DNA of 64,000 nucleotides from CAVZLD01 sp963776055 (lineage in GTDB: Bacteria > Planctomycetota > Planctomycetia > Pirellulales > Pirellulaceae). Numbering within the stretch: position 1 is the first letter of the stretch; every line of letters starts with the position of its first letter. This document shows, piece after piece, positions 1 through 10,400 of the stretch. The stretch covers positions 310,001 to 374,000 of the forward strand of contig CAVZLD010000005.1 in NCBI GenBank assembly GCA_963776055.1. Direction: 5' to 3'. The notes beneath the pieces are model-generated. The model worked only from the letters and a program-made list of their open reading frames with translations. It was not told where the DNA came from and made no database searches. Both the position numbers and the translations under genes were made by a program.

Positions 1-2
1 GA

Positions 3-467
3 GCGATCGAGGAATCGTTCGTCGGCGATGCGTTGTACGACGTGAGCGGCTGGGTCGTAAGCATGAACGGCACCATGTTTCGCCAACTGCAGGCGGACGG
101 TGTGAACGTGATGGAGCTTCCCTTGGTGGAATTGATCAACGCACTCGCCGGATGCGGCCTGGAACACGCTCGTCGGCTGCTGCGCGACGTGGTGCTGCAG
201 CACCACCGTGTATCGGTCCCATTACCTGCCACGGATTCGCGCCGCGCGAGTGTTCTGCGATTGCAGCCGCTGGACGCCGCCGCGCCCGCTTCCGAGCCGG
301 CGTGGTCATTCGACCTATTCCGCCTGCAGGGCGTACACGTACAGTTGCTGCTGGAAGACCCGCATCCACAACAGCCAGGTGACGAGCGACCGTCATCCGA
401 TCGATCGTTGCCGGACACAATCGAAACACGGGAAAAACTGGAACCCCTGGTGCAACACGGCGCCTGA
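3..467 (+). CDS. C-terminal end of an unidentified protein (5' truncated)
   Basis: An open frame runs in from the left edge and ends with TGA at 465-467, nine bases before the ATG of the PgsC-like gene, so it is probably the preceding gene of the same operon. About 154 residues are visible. They start with a compact hydrophobic and amphipathic stretch (SGWVVSMNGTMF, then VELINALAGCGLEHARRLL), followed by a Pro/Asp-rich, probably disordered tail. I recognise no family. No signal peptide or membrane segment lies in the visible part. A link to the polymer locus rests only on spacing and strand. Confidence 0.55.
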   Translation, partial: AIEESFVGDALYDVSGWVVSMNGTMFRQLQADGVNVMELPLVELINALAGCGLEHARRLLRDVVLQHHRVSVPLPATDSRRASVLRLQPLDAAAPASEPAWSFDLFRLQGVHVQLLLEDPHPQQPGDERPSSDRSLPDTIETREKLEPLVQHGA

Positions 468-476
468 GCAGACATC

Positions 477-1739
477 ATGCTCGACTGGAAACTCCCCCTC
501 TTTCCGCAGGACAGCGTCGCCGTCACGGTCACCGTCACGGTCTGGATCGGGGTCTGCCTCGTCGTCTTTTTCAACTTGCGTCTCGGCTGGCCTTTGTCCG
601 GCTTGGTGGTTCCCGGCTATCTGGCGCCGCTGCTTCTGGCGCAACCCGCCTCCGCCGCGATCATTTGCGTTGAAGCGGTGGTTACCTATTTGATCGTGTG
701 CGCATTATCGGAAAGCTGCTCTCGACTTTCCTGTTGGTCCAGCTTCTTCGGCCGTGATCGATTCTTTGCGCTGGTGTTGTTCAGTGTCTTAGTCCGCGCC
801 GTTGCGGACGGATGGTTGCTGCCGTGGTTAGGCCAATGGCTGAACGAAGCGCACGGGTGGGAAATCGACTACCGAAACGATCTCCACAGTTACGGCCTGA
901 TCGTCGTTGCGCTGATGGCCAACTGTTTTTGGAAACCGGGACTCCTGCGCGGCAGCTTGACACTGGGAGTCACAATTGGGTTGACGTATCTTGTCGTGCG
1001 GTTCGGACTGATCGCCTGGACCAACTTCAATCTCGGCAGCTTGCGGTACCTGTACGAGGACATTTCCACTTCCTTGTTGGCCAGCCCGAAGGCTTACGTG
1101 ATCATTCTGACAACGGCTTTTCTCGCCTCGTGGATCAACTTGCGCTACAGTTGGGACTTCAACGGCATCCTGATTCCCGCCCTGCTGGCACTCTTGTGGC
1201 ACGATCCACTCAAAGTCGGGCTTTCTTTGGTCGAAACCGTCTGGATTCTGCTACTGGCCACGCTGCTACTCCGACTTCCGTTCTGGCGGAATATGACCAT
1301 GGAAGGTGGGCGGAAACTGCTGCTGTTCTTTACGATCGCCACCGTTCATCGCTTACTGCTTGCGCACCTGCTGCCGCGATTCTCTGCGATGCAGGTTACC
1401 GACGCTTTCGGATTCGGCTACCTGTTGACCACTTTGCTGGCCGTCAAGGCGCACGAAAAACAGATGGCGGTCCGCCTGTTGCGCAGCGTGGTGCAGGTTT
1501 CCATGCTCGGCGCAGTCGCCGGCAGCCTCGCCGGCTTCGCGCTCACCTGGCTGCCCAACGATCTGCGCACCGCCTCGTTGCCGTCCAACACGGACGACAC
1601 CGCCGCTGCACTGCAACGAGACCATCGTTCCTTCGACGAACTGGCGCAGGAGCAGCACGTCCGTCTGTATCGCTCTCGAATTCCCCACGGATGCCGACCG
1701 CCGCTGCCGCATGAGATTGACCGATTTGCGCGGCGATAA
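477..1739 (+). CDS. PgsC/CapC-like poly-gamma-glutamate synthase membrane subunit, internally duplicated
   Basis: PgsC is the small integral-membrane partner of the PgsB ligase in poly-gamma-glutamate synthesis, normally about 150 residues. Here 360 residues hold two PgsC-like units. Unit 1 (about residues 20-175) has GLVVPGYLAPLL at 42, then a run of membrane helices and the basic FFGRDRFFALVLF segment. Unit 2 (about 220-358) repeats the pattern with GILIPALLALLW at 230 and GGRKLLLFFTIATV at 278. The ATG at 477 follows the previous stop by nine bases. The frame stops at 1739 just after FARR. The next frame continues naturally (AIKHVLRFTE) if one G is restored in the GG run near 1732, so this gene and the next are probably one protein. 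The partner PgsB-like gene lies at 13.2-17.7 kb. Confidence 0.8.
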   Translation: MLDWKLPLFPQDSVAVTVTVTVWIGVCLVVFFNLRLGWPLSGLVVPGYLAPLLLAQPASAAIICVEAVVTYLIVCALSESCSRLSCWSSFFGRDRFFALVLFSVLVRAVADGWLLPWLGQWLNEAHGWEIDYRNDLHSYGLIVVALMANCFWKPGLLRGSLTLGVTIGLTYLVVRFGLIAWTNFNLGSLRYLYEDISTSLLASPKAYVIILTTAFLASWINLRYSWDFNGILIPALLALLWHDPLKVGLSLVETVWILLLATLLLRLPFWRNMTMEGGRKLLLFFTIATVHRLLLAHLLPRFSAMQVTDAFGFGYLLTTLLAVKAHEKQMAVRLLRSVVQVSMLGAVAGSLAGFALTWLPNDLRTASLPSNTDDTAAALQRDHRSFDELAQEQHVRLYRSRIPHGCRPPLPHEIDRFARR

Positions 1740-1744
1740 AGCAT

Positions 1745-4700
1745 GTGCTGCGCTTCACCGAAACCCGCCAGCCGGACGAGTTATCTTCGGCGGCCTCCGA
1801 TCTGGCACGGATCCGCTACGACCTGCGGATCGTGCGACCGCACTTTGCCGTTCTGTCCGAGACGGCGGCCGAACGCGGATGGGGATGGTATGTGATCGAC
1901 CTGACGGCGAGCGGTGGCTTGTTGGTGGAGGTCCCTTCCCCGCTGGATGAACCGGGTACTTTCGCTGCGGGTCTGTCGCTGTTTCAGTCGATGAGCGGAC
2001 GCGCATTGGCAGTGGGCGGGGCATCGCGGGATGTCAGGAGTCACCAATCCGCCGGCGTGCTGAACCAACGGCAATCGCTCCTCGCGGCCTTCCATCGGAT
2101 GGTCGGCCCCCTCGAGACTTTGCAGATCCGTCGCCAGGGCGGCGAGCTTCCACCGACGGCAACCCTTGCCGTGCGGCATTCCGCCGGTCTGCAGCGGCGC
2201 CGACCGGGATCGATGCTGTGGATCGAGAGCGGCCTACCCGATTCGCTGCCGCTGCCAACGTTGCAGCAACTCGTTCCCGAATTCCAGGTTCAATGGAAAC
2301 GCCGACCCTCTCGAAATACACTGCGTGACCAATCTCGCCGCGGGTTTGTCGAACTGGTTCTCAGCCCGCAAGACGCCCAGCGATTCCAGTCCGGCGACGC
2401 ACAGGCTGCTGTCTCGGGCGGCGGCGAGCCGCTGCTGACACGGCAAGGCTACTTGCACCAATGGCTGCTGGCGGACAAGGAGCAGATCGCCACGCAAAAC
2501 TCCCAGGCGTACCAGCCGGCATCACTGGAAGAAATGCTCTTTCTGGACCGGGAAATCATCACGCCGCTGGTTCGATTGGCCGCAAGCCGAGGGGAGTTGG
2601 CATCCTATCGCCGGACTGACTGGGAGCAGTTGAAGGCCATCCGCAAGGCCAGCCGGGCGCTGCAGTACGATCTGGTTCCGTTCCGCGACCAGGGCAGCGG
2701 GGATGACTTGCTGCTGTTGACCGAGATGGCGCCGAAACAGCGCCATTGGGGAACGTTTCTCTTTCGTTGTGGGCTGGCGCATCCTTACGCCGTGGAGATT
2801 CCACGGCCGCTGCACGAGCGGTACGCCTACGAGTTCGGCATTGCCCTGTTCGAACGTCCGGTCGCGTCCGTCCTGCTCGCAGCCGGTGCCCATCCAGGCG
2901 CGAATTCGGACGGTAGTGCCGACGTAACGCGGCTGGCCAACAAGGTCAGCGCATTGAACCTTGTGCGACAGGTTCTTCTCCGCGAGCAGCCGACTCGGGC
3001 AATGGTCATCTCGCAGGCACGGGCCATTCGGGCTCCGGTCGGCCCGGATGTGGTGCTGGCGATCGACGACGGACTTCCGCGACTGTCCGCCCTGCCTCCG
3101 CTAATCCAACGGATGGTGGAACGGATGCAGGAAGACGGTTTGACCGTCGAGCCGGTCGATGGTTCTTTCGAGACAGCCGGCTACGAACTCGGGATTCTGC
3201 TGCAGTCCTCCGCTACGAAACACTCTCAAAACAAACAGGTGATCAGCCTCTGGCTCTCGCCTTCCGTGCGCCGCAAATTTCGGGAACCCGAGCGACAGAC
3301 GTTGCTGCAGGCCCAGTTCGATGCGGTGGAGATCCCGACGGTCGACGCCGAACTGGGAGCGTACCTGCGAGACCTGAGAGCCGGGCCGGCCCGTGAGCCC
3401 TTGGACGAATCGTTTCGGATGGCGGTGCAATCTTATCTTGCCAACTGCGATGTCATCCGGCTGTGGAACCTTCGCCAGCGTTGGCCATCGTGGCAACTTC
3501 TAAGGCTGATCGATGTCGCCAGCGGACAAGCTTTCCTGTTGGCAGCGCCGGACGTCTCCCAAATCCCAGTCGTGTTCAACCTGAGTGGCACCGTCGACGG
3601 CGAGCGTCAGATTGTCATCGAACGCCTGGACGTCGAAGCCGTTCGTGAGTTTGTTCATTCGCGCCGGATCGCTCGAGATCAGGAGCCCACGGTGAACCTT
3701 CGCAAGACGATTCTGATCGGACTGTTGCTGGTGCTGATCGGCGCTGCGGTAAGACCTACGCTTCAGCGCCAATGGCAGGATTTTCAAGAGCAGCGGCGCC
3801 TGGAGCGATTCGAGGTGGGTGCCGCACGCACGGCGGCCTATCCGCTGGAACCCAATGCCTGGTTGGAATTCAATATTCCGCAACAAGCCCGTGCGCTGCG
3901 TGTGCTGACCAATGCCGCCGTGCCGGATTTCCAGAATCGTCCCAAGACACAGAAGGACCCTCGGCTTGGATGGCGTTACGCCATCCGATACGAACTGCTG
4001 AACCAGAATGGCGATGCATTGGACGGTGCGCAATACCACTTCCGGGCGGTCGTCATCGAACGGCCGAATGCCGAAACGGGAGGGGTGCAGTCGGCCAGTT
4101 GGTTTGGCGATTCCGACCGGCTTCCAACGATGACACGGACGGCCCAACTGCCGTTCGATTCGGCCACCGAGAAACCAAGCCGACTTCGCATCCGTTTGGC
4201 GGCACGCGATCCCGAGGTCCAGGAGGTCGTGGTCCGCGCGTATATCCAATACGAACGGTCCGACTATCAGCAGCCGTTTGTTTGGAGTCGGCTCTCCCCG
4301 GAGGCGCGAGAAAGGCTTTGCCGTCCGCTCGTCTATTCTTCTTCGTTGTTGACGGCGAGAGAGAAACAGAACCTCGCTCGCTGGGATTGGACCGCGCTCC
4401 CTCCGAACGGACTGGAAGGGCGCGATTATCGCACCCGCTGGTTCTATCAATCGGCGGACGTATCCAAACCACGGGAAGAGGAAGTCGTGACTCCCGAGGG
4501 TCCGCACTGCGGGCCCGATCATTTCCTCGTGCTTCCGCTGCCAGCGGAAGCCGGGACGGCGCGAATTGTCTGTCAGCGACTGGATCAGGGAACAGAGGCG
4601 CAGATGCCCACCGCCCCGGATTCCGCGAATCAAGATCCCGCAGACGTCACCCTGGATCTCAGAGAACATTTTCCCGTCCGTGTCGTTTTCGAAGCGTATC

Positions 4701-4858
4701 CCCCCGATGCTCGACCGAGTCAGCTTCACCGATCGCTGCTGGAACAGAGTCGACAAACGGTGGAAATTCCAACGGCCGGTGGATGGCTCGAGGTGCGCAG
4801 CTTCCGCCCCGATTGCCTGCCAGGCATTCTGGACTGCGGCGAGCGAAGCAACGGCTGA
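1745..4858 (+). CDS. Membrane-anchored protein with duplicated hydrolase-like domain; likely C-terminal continuation of the PgsC-like protein
   Basis: The first start codon in this frame is GTG 1745, with no ribosome site in front, but coding sense begins upstream at about 1730, which supports fusion to the PgsC part. Residues 1-640 contain two related alpha/beta units: one around VEVPSPLDEPGTFAAGLSLF (about nt 1925) and one around VEIPRPLHERYAYEFGIALF (about nt 2790). Both resemble the secreted protein encoded at 6485-7380. A single membrane helix (ILIGLLLVLIGAAV, about nt 3710) follows; then a beta-rich, presumably periplasmic region. An in-frame GTG at 3691 has AGGAG seven bases upstream and could start a shorter second product. 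The frame ends in TGA at 4858, but similar beta-rich coding continues one base shifted to 6416. I do not know its biochemical role. Confidence 0.7.
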   Translation: MLRFTETRQPDELSSAASDLARIRYDLRIVRPHFAVLSETAAERGWGWYVIDLTASGGLLVEVPSPLDEPGTFAAGLSLFQSMSGRALAVGGASRDVRSHQSAGVLNQRQSLLAAFHRMVGPLETLQIRRQGGELPPTATLAVRHSAGLQRRRPGSMLWIESGLPDSLPLPTLQQLVPEFQVQWKRRPSRNTLRDQSRRGFVELVLSPQDAQRFQSGDAQAAVSGGGEPLLTRQGYLHQWLLADKEQIATQNSQAYQPASLEEMLFLDREIITPLVRLAASRGELASYRRTDWEQLKAIRKASRALQYDLVPFRDQGSGDDLLLLTEMAPKQRHWGTFLFRCGLAHPYAVEIPRPLHERYAYEFGIALFERPVASVLLAAGAHPGANSDGSADVTRLANKVSALNLVRQVLLREQPTRAMVISQARAIRAPVGPDVVLAIDDGLPRLSALPPLIQRMVERMQEDGLTVEPVDGSFETAGYELGILLQSSATKHSQNKQVISLWLSPSVRRKFREPERQTLLQAQFDAVEIPTVDAELGAYLRDLRAGPAREPLDESFRMAVQSYLANCDVIRLWNLRQRWPSWQLLRLIDVASGQAFLLAAPDVSQIPVVFNLSGTVDGERQIVIERLDVEAVREFVHSRRIARDQEPTVNLRKTILIGLLLVLIGAAVRPTLQRQWQDFQEQRRLERFEVGAARTAAYPLEPNAWLEFNIPQQARALRVLTNAAVPDFQNRPKTQKDPRLGWRYAIRYELLNQNGDALDGAQYHFRAVVIERPNAETGGVQSASWFGDSDRLPTMTRTAQLPFDSATEKPSRLRIRLAARDPEVQEVVVRAYIQYERSDYQQPFVWSRLSPEARERLCRPLVYSSSLLTAREKQNLARWDWTALPPNGLEGRDYRTRWFYQSADVSKPREEEVVTPEGPHCGPDHFLVLPLPAEAGTARIVCQRLDQGTEAQMPTAPDSANQDPADVTLDLREHFPVRVVFEAYPPDARPSQLHRSLLEQSRQTVEIPTAGGWLEVRSFRPDCLPGILDCGERSNG

Positions 4859-6416
4859 AAACGAGCGCGAGCTGGCATTCGCTCTGCGCCCCTTGCGCGC
4901 CTTCTTGATCCTTCCCGATCGGCCCGTGCAATATTCCATCACACCGAGCGGGAACCTTCCCACCCCGTTTCGTCTGTCCTTGCGCCGCTTGCGGATCGAT
5001 GCTTCCTCGACGGACGAGCCATTCGATGCGAAGCATCCCGGGAGTGATGACAGACGTCGCGCGGATGCAAAACGGATAGCCGCCGCTGACCGCCCGGAAC
5101 CGCTTCTGGGATCGTCATCCATCGGGTGCTCCCCATCCATCGCGCCGGCCATCGTCGAATATGAGTTGCTGGACGGTCGGGATCAGGTCCTGCGCCGCGG
5201 CCGGTTGCCCACGCCGCCTAAGCTCTCGCTTTATGATCGCGTGCGCACGACCGCGCCTGCCGCTCGAGCAACCGATGCCGCCGCGTTCTACTTCGCGCTG
5301 TCTCCTCGCGTGCGGAGAGTCCGGTTGCGATCGAACGATCAATCCGTGGTTGTCGTGGCCGCGACGCGACCGTGGGGCCTCACTCGGAACTGGAAACTAC
5401 CGGAGGACCGCGAAGCGTTGGAGAAGTTCGAATCCGACGACCGAACCTGGTTCATGCTGCAGCCGGACGATGCCGAGCCGCGGCTGGATGACAACCTGGC
5501 GGTCACGCTTCTCACCCAGATGCGACCGCCAACGCGCGACGCTCGCATCGCGGCGGGTGAGTATCTGTGGGAAGACTTCGCTCCGACCGGCTCCTGGCGC
5601 GGACGGCATCTGCTGGTTCCGCGTGAGCCCGGGCAACCGGTCCGCGACGAGGCGGTCGCATCCGTATACTCGCGAGTGTCGCCAAATCAGCCGTGTGAGG
5701 TACAATTCCGACCGTCAACGCACGAGCAATGGATCGAACCGCGCCTGGTGTACGCTCGTTCCGCCAAGTCGCTCAGTGTGATCCGCATCTGGCTGGATGA
5801 CGAGCTCTGGCACTCCTTTCGACCGCGCACCCGGCGGGGCGAGCTGGTACTGCCGCGCAGGCCCGCTGACGATGAGCACCGTTTTCACAGACATCGAGTG
5901 CGGATCGACGCCGACGCCGGAGACCATTTCTTCTTGTCGCACATCCAAACCGACAGCGGGGCGACATTCTGCAAACGCCTTGCGTCGCAAGTCCCGGAAG
6001 GTCCCCTGCGATTTCGCGTGGCAAAGCACACCACTGCAGCGGAAACTCTCATTCTGCGACCGTACTTCTCGGGCGAATGGACGGGCCGAGTCCGCGTGCA
6101 TCTGCGGATCCTCGACACTCCGTTGACCGAGGGACCCTTCACCGCTTGGACCTTGCGGTCGCGCTGTTTCGATGTGCTGCCGCAGACCGAGTCATCCGGA
6201 CTCGCTCTGGGTACGGAAGAACCGGTCGTGGACGGCGGGCAACGCTGCTCTTTTCGCCTGGCCGAAGATCTGCCGATCGGCGAGTACACTCTCGAAGTCC
6301 GGTTCGACGAACCACGACCTCGGATCGCCTACGCTACGCTGTACCGGCTCTTGCCGGGCGTTCATCCACAACGAGAGTTGCAGATCGGCCGGGCGGTAGC
6401 ACAACGGGGAGAGTGA
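4845..6416 (+). CDS. Beta-rich periplasmic region, probable continuation of the preceding gene after a frameshift
   Basis: Coding passes from the frame of the previous entry to this one around 4835-4860. Removing one base near 4850 joins ERSN to AENERELAFALRPLR without a stop. No start codon with a ribosome site fits the junction, so I treat it as the same polypeptide. It adds about 520 residues with no membrane helix and the alternating hydrophobic pattern of stacked beta-sandwich domains (for example SVVVVAATRPWGL, RVRVHLRILDTPL, GEYTLEVRFDEPRPR). If joined to the PgsC part the whole protein would be close to 1,970 residues: a membrane synthase subunit carrying a very large periplasmic arm. 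No catalytic motif is evident. A separate gene cannot be excluded. Confidence 0.6.
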   Translation, partial: EATAENERELAFALRPLRAFLILPDRPVQYSITPSGNLPTPFRLSLRRLRIDASSTDEPFDAKHPGSDDRRRADAKRIAAADRPEPLLGSSSIGCSPSIAPAIVEYELLDGRDQVLRRGRLPTPPKLSLYDRVRTTAPAARATDAAAFYFALSPRVRRVRLRSNDQSVVVVAATRPWGLTRNWKLPEDREALEKFESDDRTWFMLQPDDAEPRLDDNLAVTLLTQMRPPTRDARIAAGEYLWEDFAPTGSWRGRHLLVPREPGQPVRDEAVASVYSRVSPNQPCEVQFRPSTHEQWIEPRLVYARSAKSLSVIRIWLDDELWHSFRPRTRRGELVLPRRPADDEHRFHRHRVRIDADAGDHFFLSHIQTDSGATFCKRLASQVPEGPLRFRVAKHTTAAETLILRPYFSGEWTGRVRVHLRILDTPLTEGPFTAWTLRSRCFDVLPQTESSGLALGTEEPVVDGGQRCSFRLAEDLPIGEYTLEVRFDEPRPRIAYATLYRLLPGVHPQRELQIGRAVAQRGE

Positions 6417-6484
6417 ATTCACCTTTGGAAACCAAGAGGGGAAACGGAAGCACCGACACCGTAGGAGAAGGTAGAGCACAAGCG

Positions 6485-7380
6485 ATGACGAGCCCGCGAT
6501 TCATCTTGGCAGGAATTATCGTCGGCTCGCTGTGCGCCGGTCCCGGGTCCTTGCCTCTGCCGGCGCGGGAACCGGAACGCCTCGAGGAACTTCTGCGAGA
6601 GTCCAGCCGCCACCGCGTGGCGGATCCCGCGGGATGGGAGCAGCCCCGGGCGGTCGAGAACCTGATGATCCGCACTCTGCTGCACCAAGAAAGTCCGGCT
6701 GAACTAGCCGCCGCTTGGAAACCGCACGGCTGGGAGCTGCAGATCCTGCGCGAGGATGATCGCGAAGCGTGGTTGCTGCGCGAAGCCCCGGGTCAAGCGC
6801 GGGGACGTGGGTGCTACGCGTTTCGGCCGGATCAACAGCCGATCTTCCTGCTGCAGGCTCCCCATAGCTTTACCGACAAGTACACTCGTCAGCTGGCCCG
6901 GCAACTCTTCGCCGAAGGACCCTTTCTGGCGGCCGGCTGGAACACGGTTCGCCGCCAACAAGTCGATGCAGCCCACGAACAGCAGCACACCTTCAACCTT
7001 TTCACCCGCGCCGCCGTATCTGCTTTTCCGCAGATCCACGTGGTGCAATTGCACGGCTTTTCGACGCAGAAGCGCCAACAGCTTCCGGGCAGACGGCCGA
7101 CTTGATCCTCAGTAACGGATCCCCATTTCCGGGTCGCGCGTTTCGTCAAGCTACTCGGCAGTTCGCGGACCATTTCCCCGGCGAGCGGATTCGGTTGTAC
7201 CCCTCGCAGATTCAGGAGTTGGGCGGGACGACGAATGCGCAGGCCCAATTGCTGCGCCAAATGGGTAGCGATCGGTTTCTGCATTTGGAGCTGAGCGAAT
7301 CGTTTCGCAAGCAGCTGCTGAGCAGATGCCGCCGCCCGCCGGCTATTCCTCAAGAGCCTGTTAAACTTTGCCGATTATAG
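6485..7380 (+). CDS. Secreted hydrolase-like protein of the polymer locus (one frameshift)
   Basis: ATG 6485 opens a signal peptide (FILAGIIVGSLCAGPGSLPL). The mature part has three conserved spots that could bind a metal: APHSFTD (about nt 6858), WNTVRR with VDAAH (about 6940-6975) and VVQLHGF (about 7040). The order APH...T, D..AH, HGF recalls amidohydrolases such as N-formylglutamate deformylase or gamma-PGA hydrolase, but this is fold-level inference only. The frame stops at 7105; adding one G to the GGG run near 7090 continues it as QTADLILSNGSPFPG to the stop at 7380, about 297 residues in all. The same domain occurs twice, degenerate, in the upstream membrane protein. A role in trimming or releasing the polymer is an inference. 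Confidence 0.65.
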
Positions 7381-7462
7381 CGATTAGCGTGTTTCGCTAT
7401 GCGCATCGGCCGCCGGTCCTGGCAGCTAGTTGAGCACCTGTCTTGGAATCTGTTGTCTCCCT

Positions 7463-10400
7463 ATGCCACGTCGTCGCATCCATGTCCGGCAACGGGTCTC
7501 GCTGCTCGAGGGATGTGACCTCGATCTCCGGCCGATTGCTGCGCGCCGACTTCCGTACGGCGGACGCAGAACCGCGATCTTGGCTCTGGCGATTCTGATC
7601 GTCAGTTCCGCAATCCCCGCTGCCGCCCTGGATCTGGATCCGGCGACGCTATCCCGGCTTCCGCCAGGAACTCCCTTGCGGTGGGACAACGTGAAGGACG
7701 CGCCGGCCTGGGTCGCCGGCGTTCGTCCGGTCTACGATCGCTCGACGCGATGGCACGGGGCACGCCTACCTCCGGGAGCCTCGATTACGGTTCGGCTGCC
7801 GCCCCGCGGCCTGGTTCGCGTCGCAGCTTGTCCTCCGGGACGGGAGATCGGCGACATTCAGTTCTGGGTAAGCGACGGATCGGGGCTCTATCGCCAAGTC
7901 ATTTCGGCGGTATCTGCCGCGGACCAATCCCTGGTTGTCGGCCCAATCTGAGTGATTCCGGTCTTCTGTGCATCGAGCGACCGCGCACGGCGGATTGCGC
8001 GATCTTCCTGGCGGTCTTCACATCACGGAGAATCCATCTGGAATCGGCGGACTCGTTTCTCACTCCGGTGACCCCGAGTGGTCCGACCGTGGCAGTTCAT
8101 CTGGATGGATCTCCCCAGCGGCAGGTCTGGGGTTGGCTTCGTCCGGGGCAACCGACGCACGTTACGGCATGTGGTCCGGCGCGGCTGCGCTTGGACACGC
8201 GCCTGCAGTATGCGGTCGGTGAATCGTCGGCCGAGCAAGCCTATCGCTTGCAGATCTCGGTGGATGGAGACGCACCGCAGATTGTGGAATTGGAAACGAG
8301 CAGCGAGTCGCGTCACGTGGTATCGATCGACGGTGTTCCACGAGTGGTCGGACGTTCGGAGGTTCAGTACCTGGACCTCCCGCCTGGCAATCATCAAGTA
8401 ACGATTACCAGCACGGCGTGTCTGTACTTGCACGTCCTATCAACTTCCCTCGCATCGAATGTCATTCCGGCCGCATTCCAAGCCGGTGGACCGCTCAAGC
8501 TCTATCCCGATGCGTGGCAGTCACTGTGGCAGCGGTCCGATGCCACCTACGCACAGCTACTGGAGCAGGAACAGATCGATCTGCACGCGTATCAATCAGC
8601 GGCCCTGCGATCAGCGCACGACAACCGATACCGTGAAGGCGGGCTGCGAGCTTGGTGGCTGCTCCAGACTCTGTCGGCCGGTCATCCGGAGCTGAAAGAC
8701 TTGCATCGGTGGGCGGAACGTACCGGTCAGTTTCACACGCGGTATCGCAATCTTCTTCCTGTTCAGCAGTCGGTTCCCGTAATGCTCCGCACCGCCTGGT
8801 GCAGTCCCCGTTCGCTGCGGAGCAGGGACGCGGAGCCAACGGCGACGGTGTTGGCCGAGCAGTTTGTCCAGGACGCCGTTGACAAACTGTGCCGCGCGCA
8901 CTTCGTGCGGTTCCCGGCGCAGCAGTCTGCGGCAGCTGAGTATCTCTTGCCGGAGCACTTGGGTCCGACGCAGCTCCGCGTCCTGGTGGATTCGTCCTGC
9001 GCGATAGACGGCGGACGCATGTGGCTTTCGATTGACGACCATCGCCCGGTGGCGTTCCGCATGACCAGGCGGTTGTCGCTCCCGGCAACCGAGATGGAAA
9101 CGACGAAGGCCGAGGTGGGATTAGCCGCGCAGCATTGGTTGGCCCCTCGCCTCGACGCCGGCACGCTGGGTGGGCCGTTCGCCATGCGGCACATGCCCGC
9201 TCGGTGGGCTCAAGTGGGCGTAGCGGAATGGACGTTGCCACGTGGCGCACGAAAAATCCAGTTGCGTTGCCAGAACCCCACGGATAAGCCGATCGACGTC
9301 TGCCTGCAGTACCGCGGCAGCCGCCCATACGAACTCACCGAGACGGCTTATCTGGAGTTCCGCCGCCGGGCGCACCGTGATGGGTGGACCTTGCTGCAAT
9401 GCCTGCAGTCGGCAGCCGTTCCTCCAGGCTCGGACCCCACGGCGGCAGAAGAACTGCGAAACCATTGGCTTCCGCTCCAGCGATGGCTGATCTCGCGACA
9501 GCAGGACTTCGCCGCCGATCTGGTTCCGCAACCCGCTCCGAGTGAGCCAGCGATCGCGTTGCCCCCGGAACGAATCACCGCGGATCTACAACAGGCTCGA
9601 CAGCTGAGCCAATCGGGAGATTGGCTGCTGGCGCTGGAATGTTGGTCGAAACTGTTACCGCACGTGCCGGCCGACTTGCGCCGTGAGGTCCTCCAGGAAC
9701 GCACACGGGCATTGGAACAATTACGGGAACCGTATCTGGTCGAACAGGAATTGCGAGGCATGTTCTGTTTCGATCCTGACCCGCAAGTTCGGGCAATGGC
9801 CGCAACGTACCTGCGCCAGCGCTACGAGCGGGAGGCCGATCTGCATGGCCTGGCAACGCTGGTAGCGACGGAGTTGTTGCGGGAACCGACGATGGAGCGG
9901 TTGGGCGAAGTCACGCGAGTGTTGCTCCAGACGGGCGAGTGGTCATTGGCGTTAATGGCGGGCAGCGAGCTCCTGCCGGAGATGCCCCAGCCTGACCTAT
10001 TGCTGGCCGCGAGCCAGTTGGGTTGGTGGCAGGTGTTTGAGCAGCTTCGGCAGGGGCTCCCGGCGGGCCCGGCGCAGCATTACTGGCTAGGCGTCCGCTG
10101 CCTGGCGCGGGGACAGACGGAACCGGCGGATCAACACCTGGAACAAGCCGGTGACGCGGGAAATGCTCTGCGGCAGCACCTGCGGTCGGGACAACAGATC
10201 CTTTCCCAATTGAAAGCCTCCGACCGATCGGTACGGCTGGCGGGAATCGTGGCCTGGGAAAACTGGCAGGCGCAACATCCTGGACCCTGGACCTGGCACT
10301 CGGATCCTGCCGCTGTGATTCAGTGCGCAGGAACCGCGTCCGTCTATTTCGTCGAACGCGATCGATATTCGCAGTACTATCGCGCTCAACCCGACCAGCC

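Noticed and set aside
3500..5152. Large minus-strand open frame of 550 codons
   Set aside because: It is antisense to the long coding region of the polymer locus and has no recognisable motif or start site; typical of high-GC DNA.
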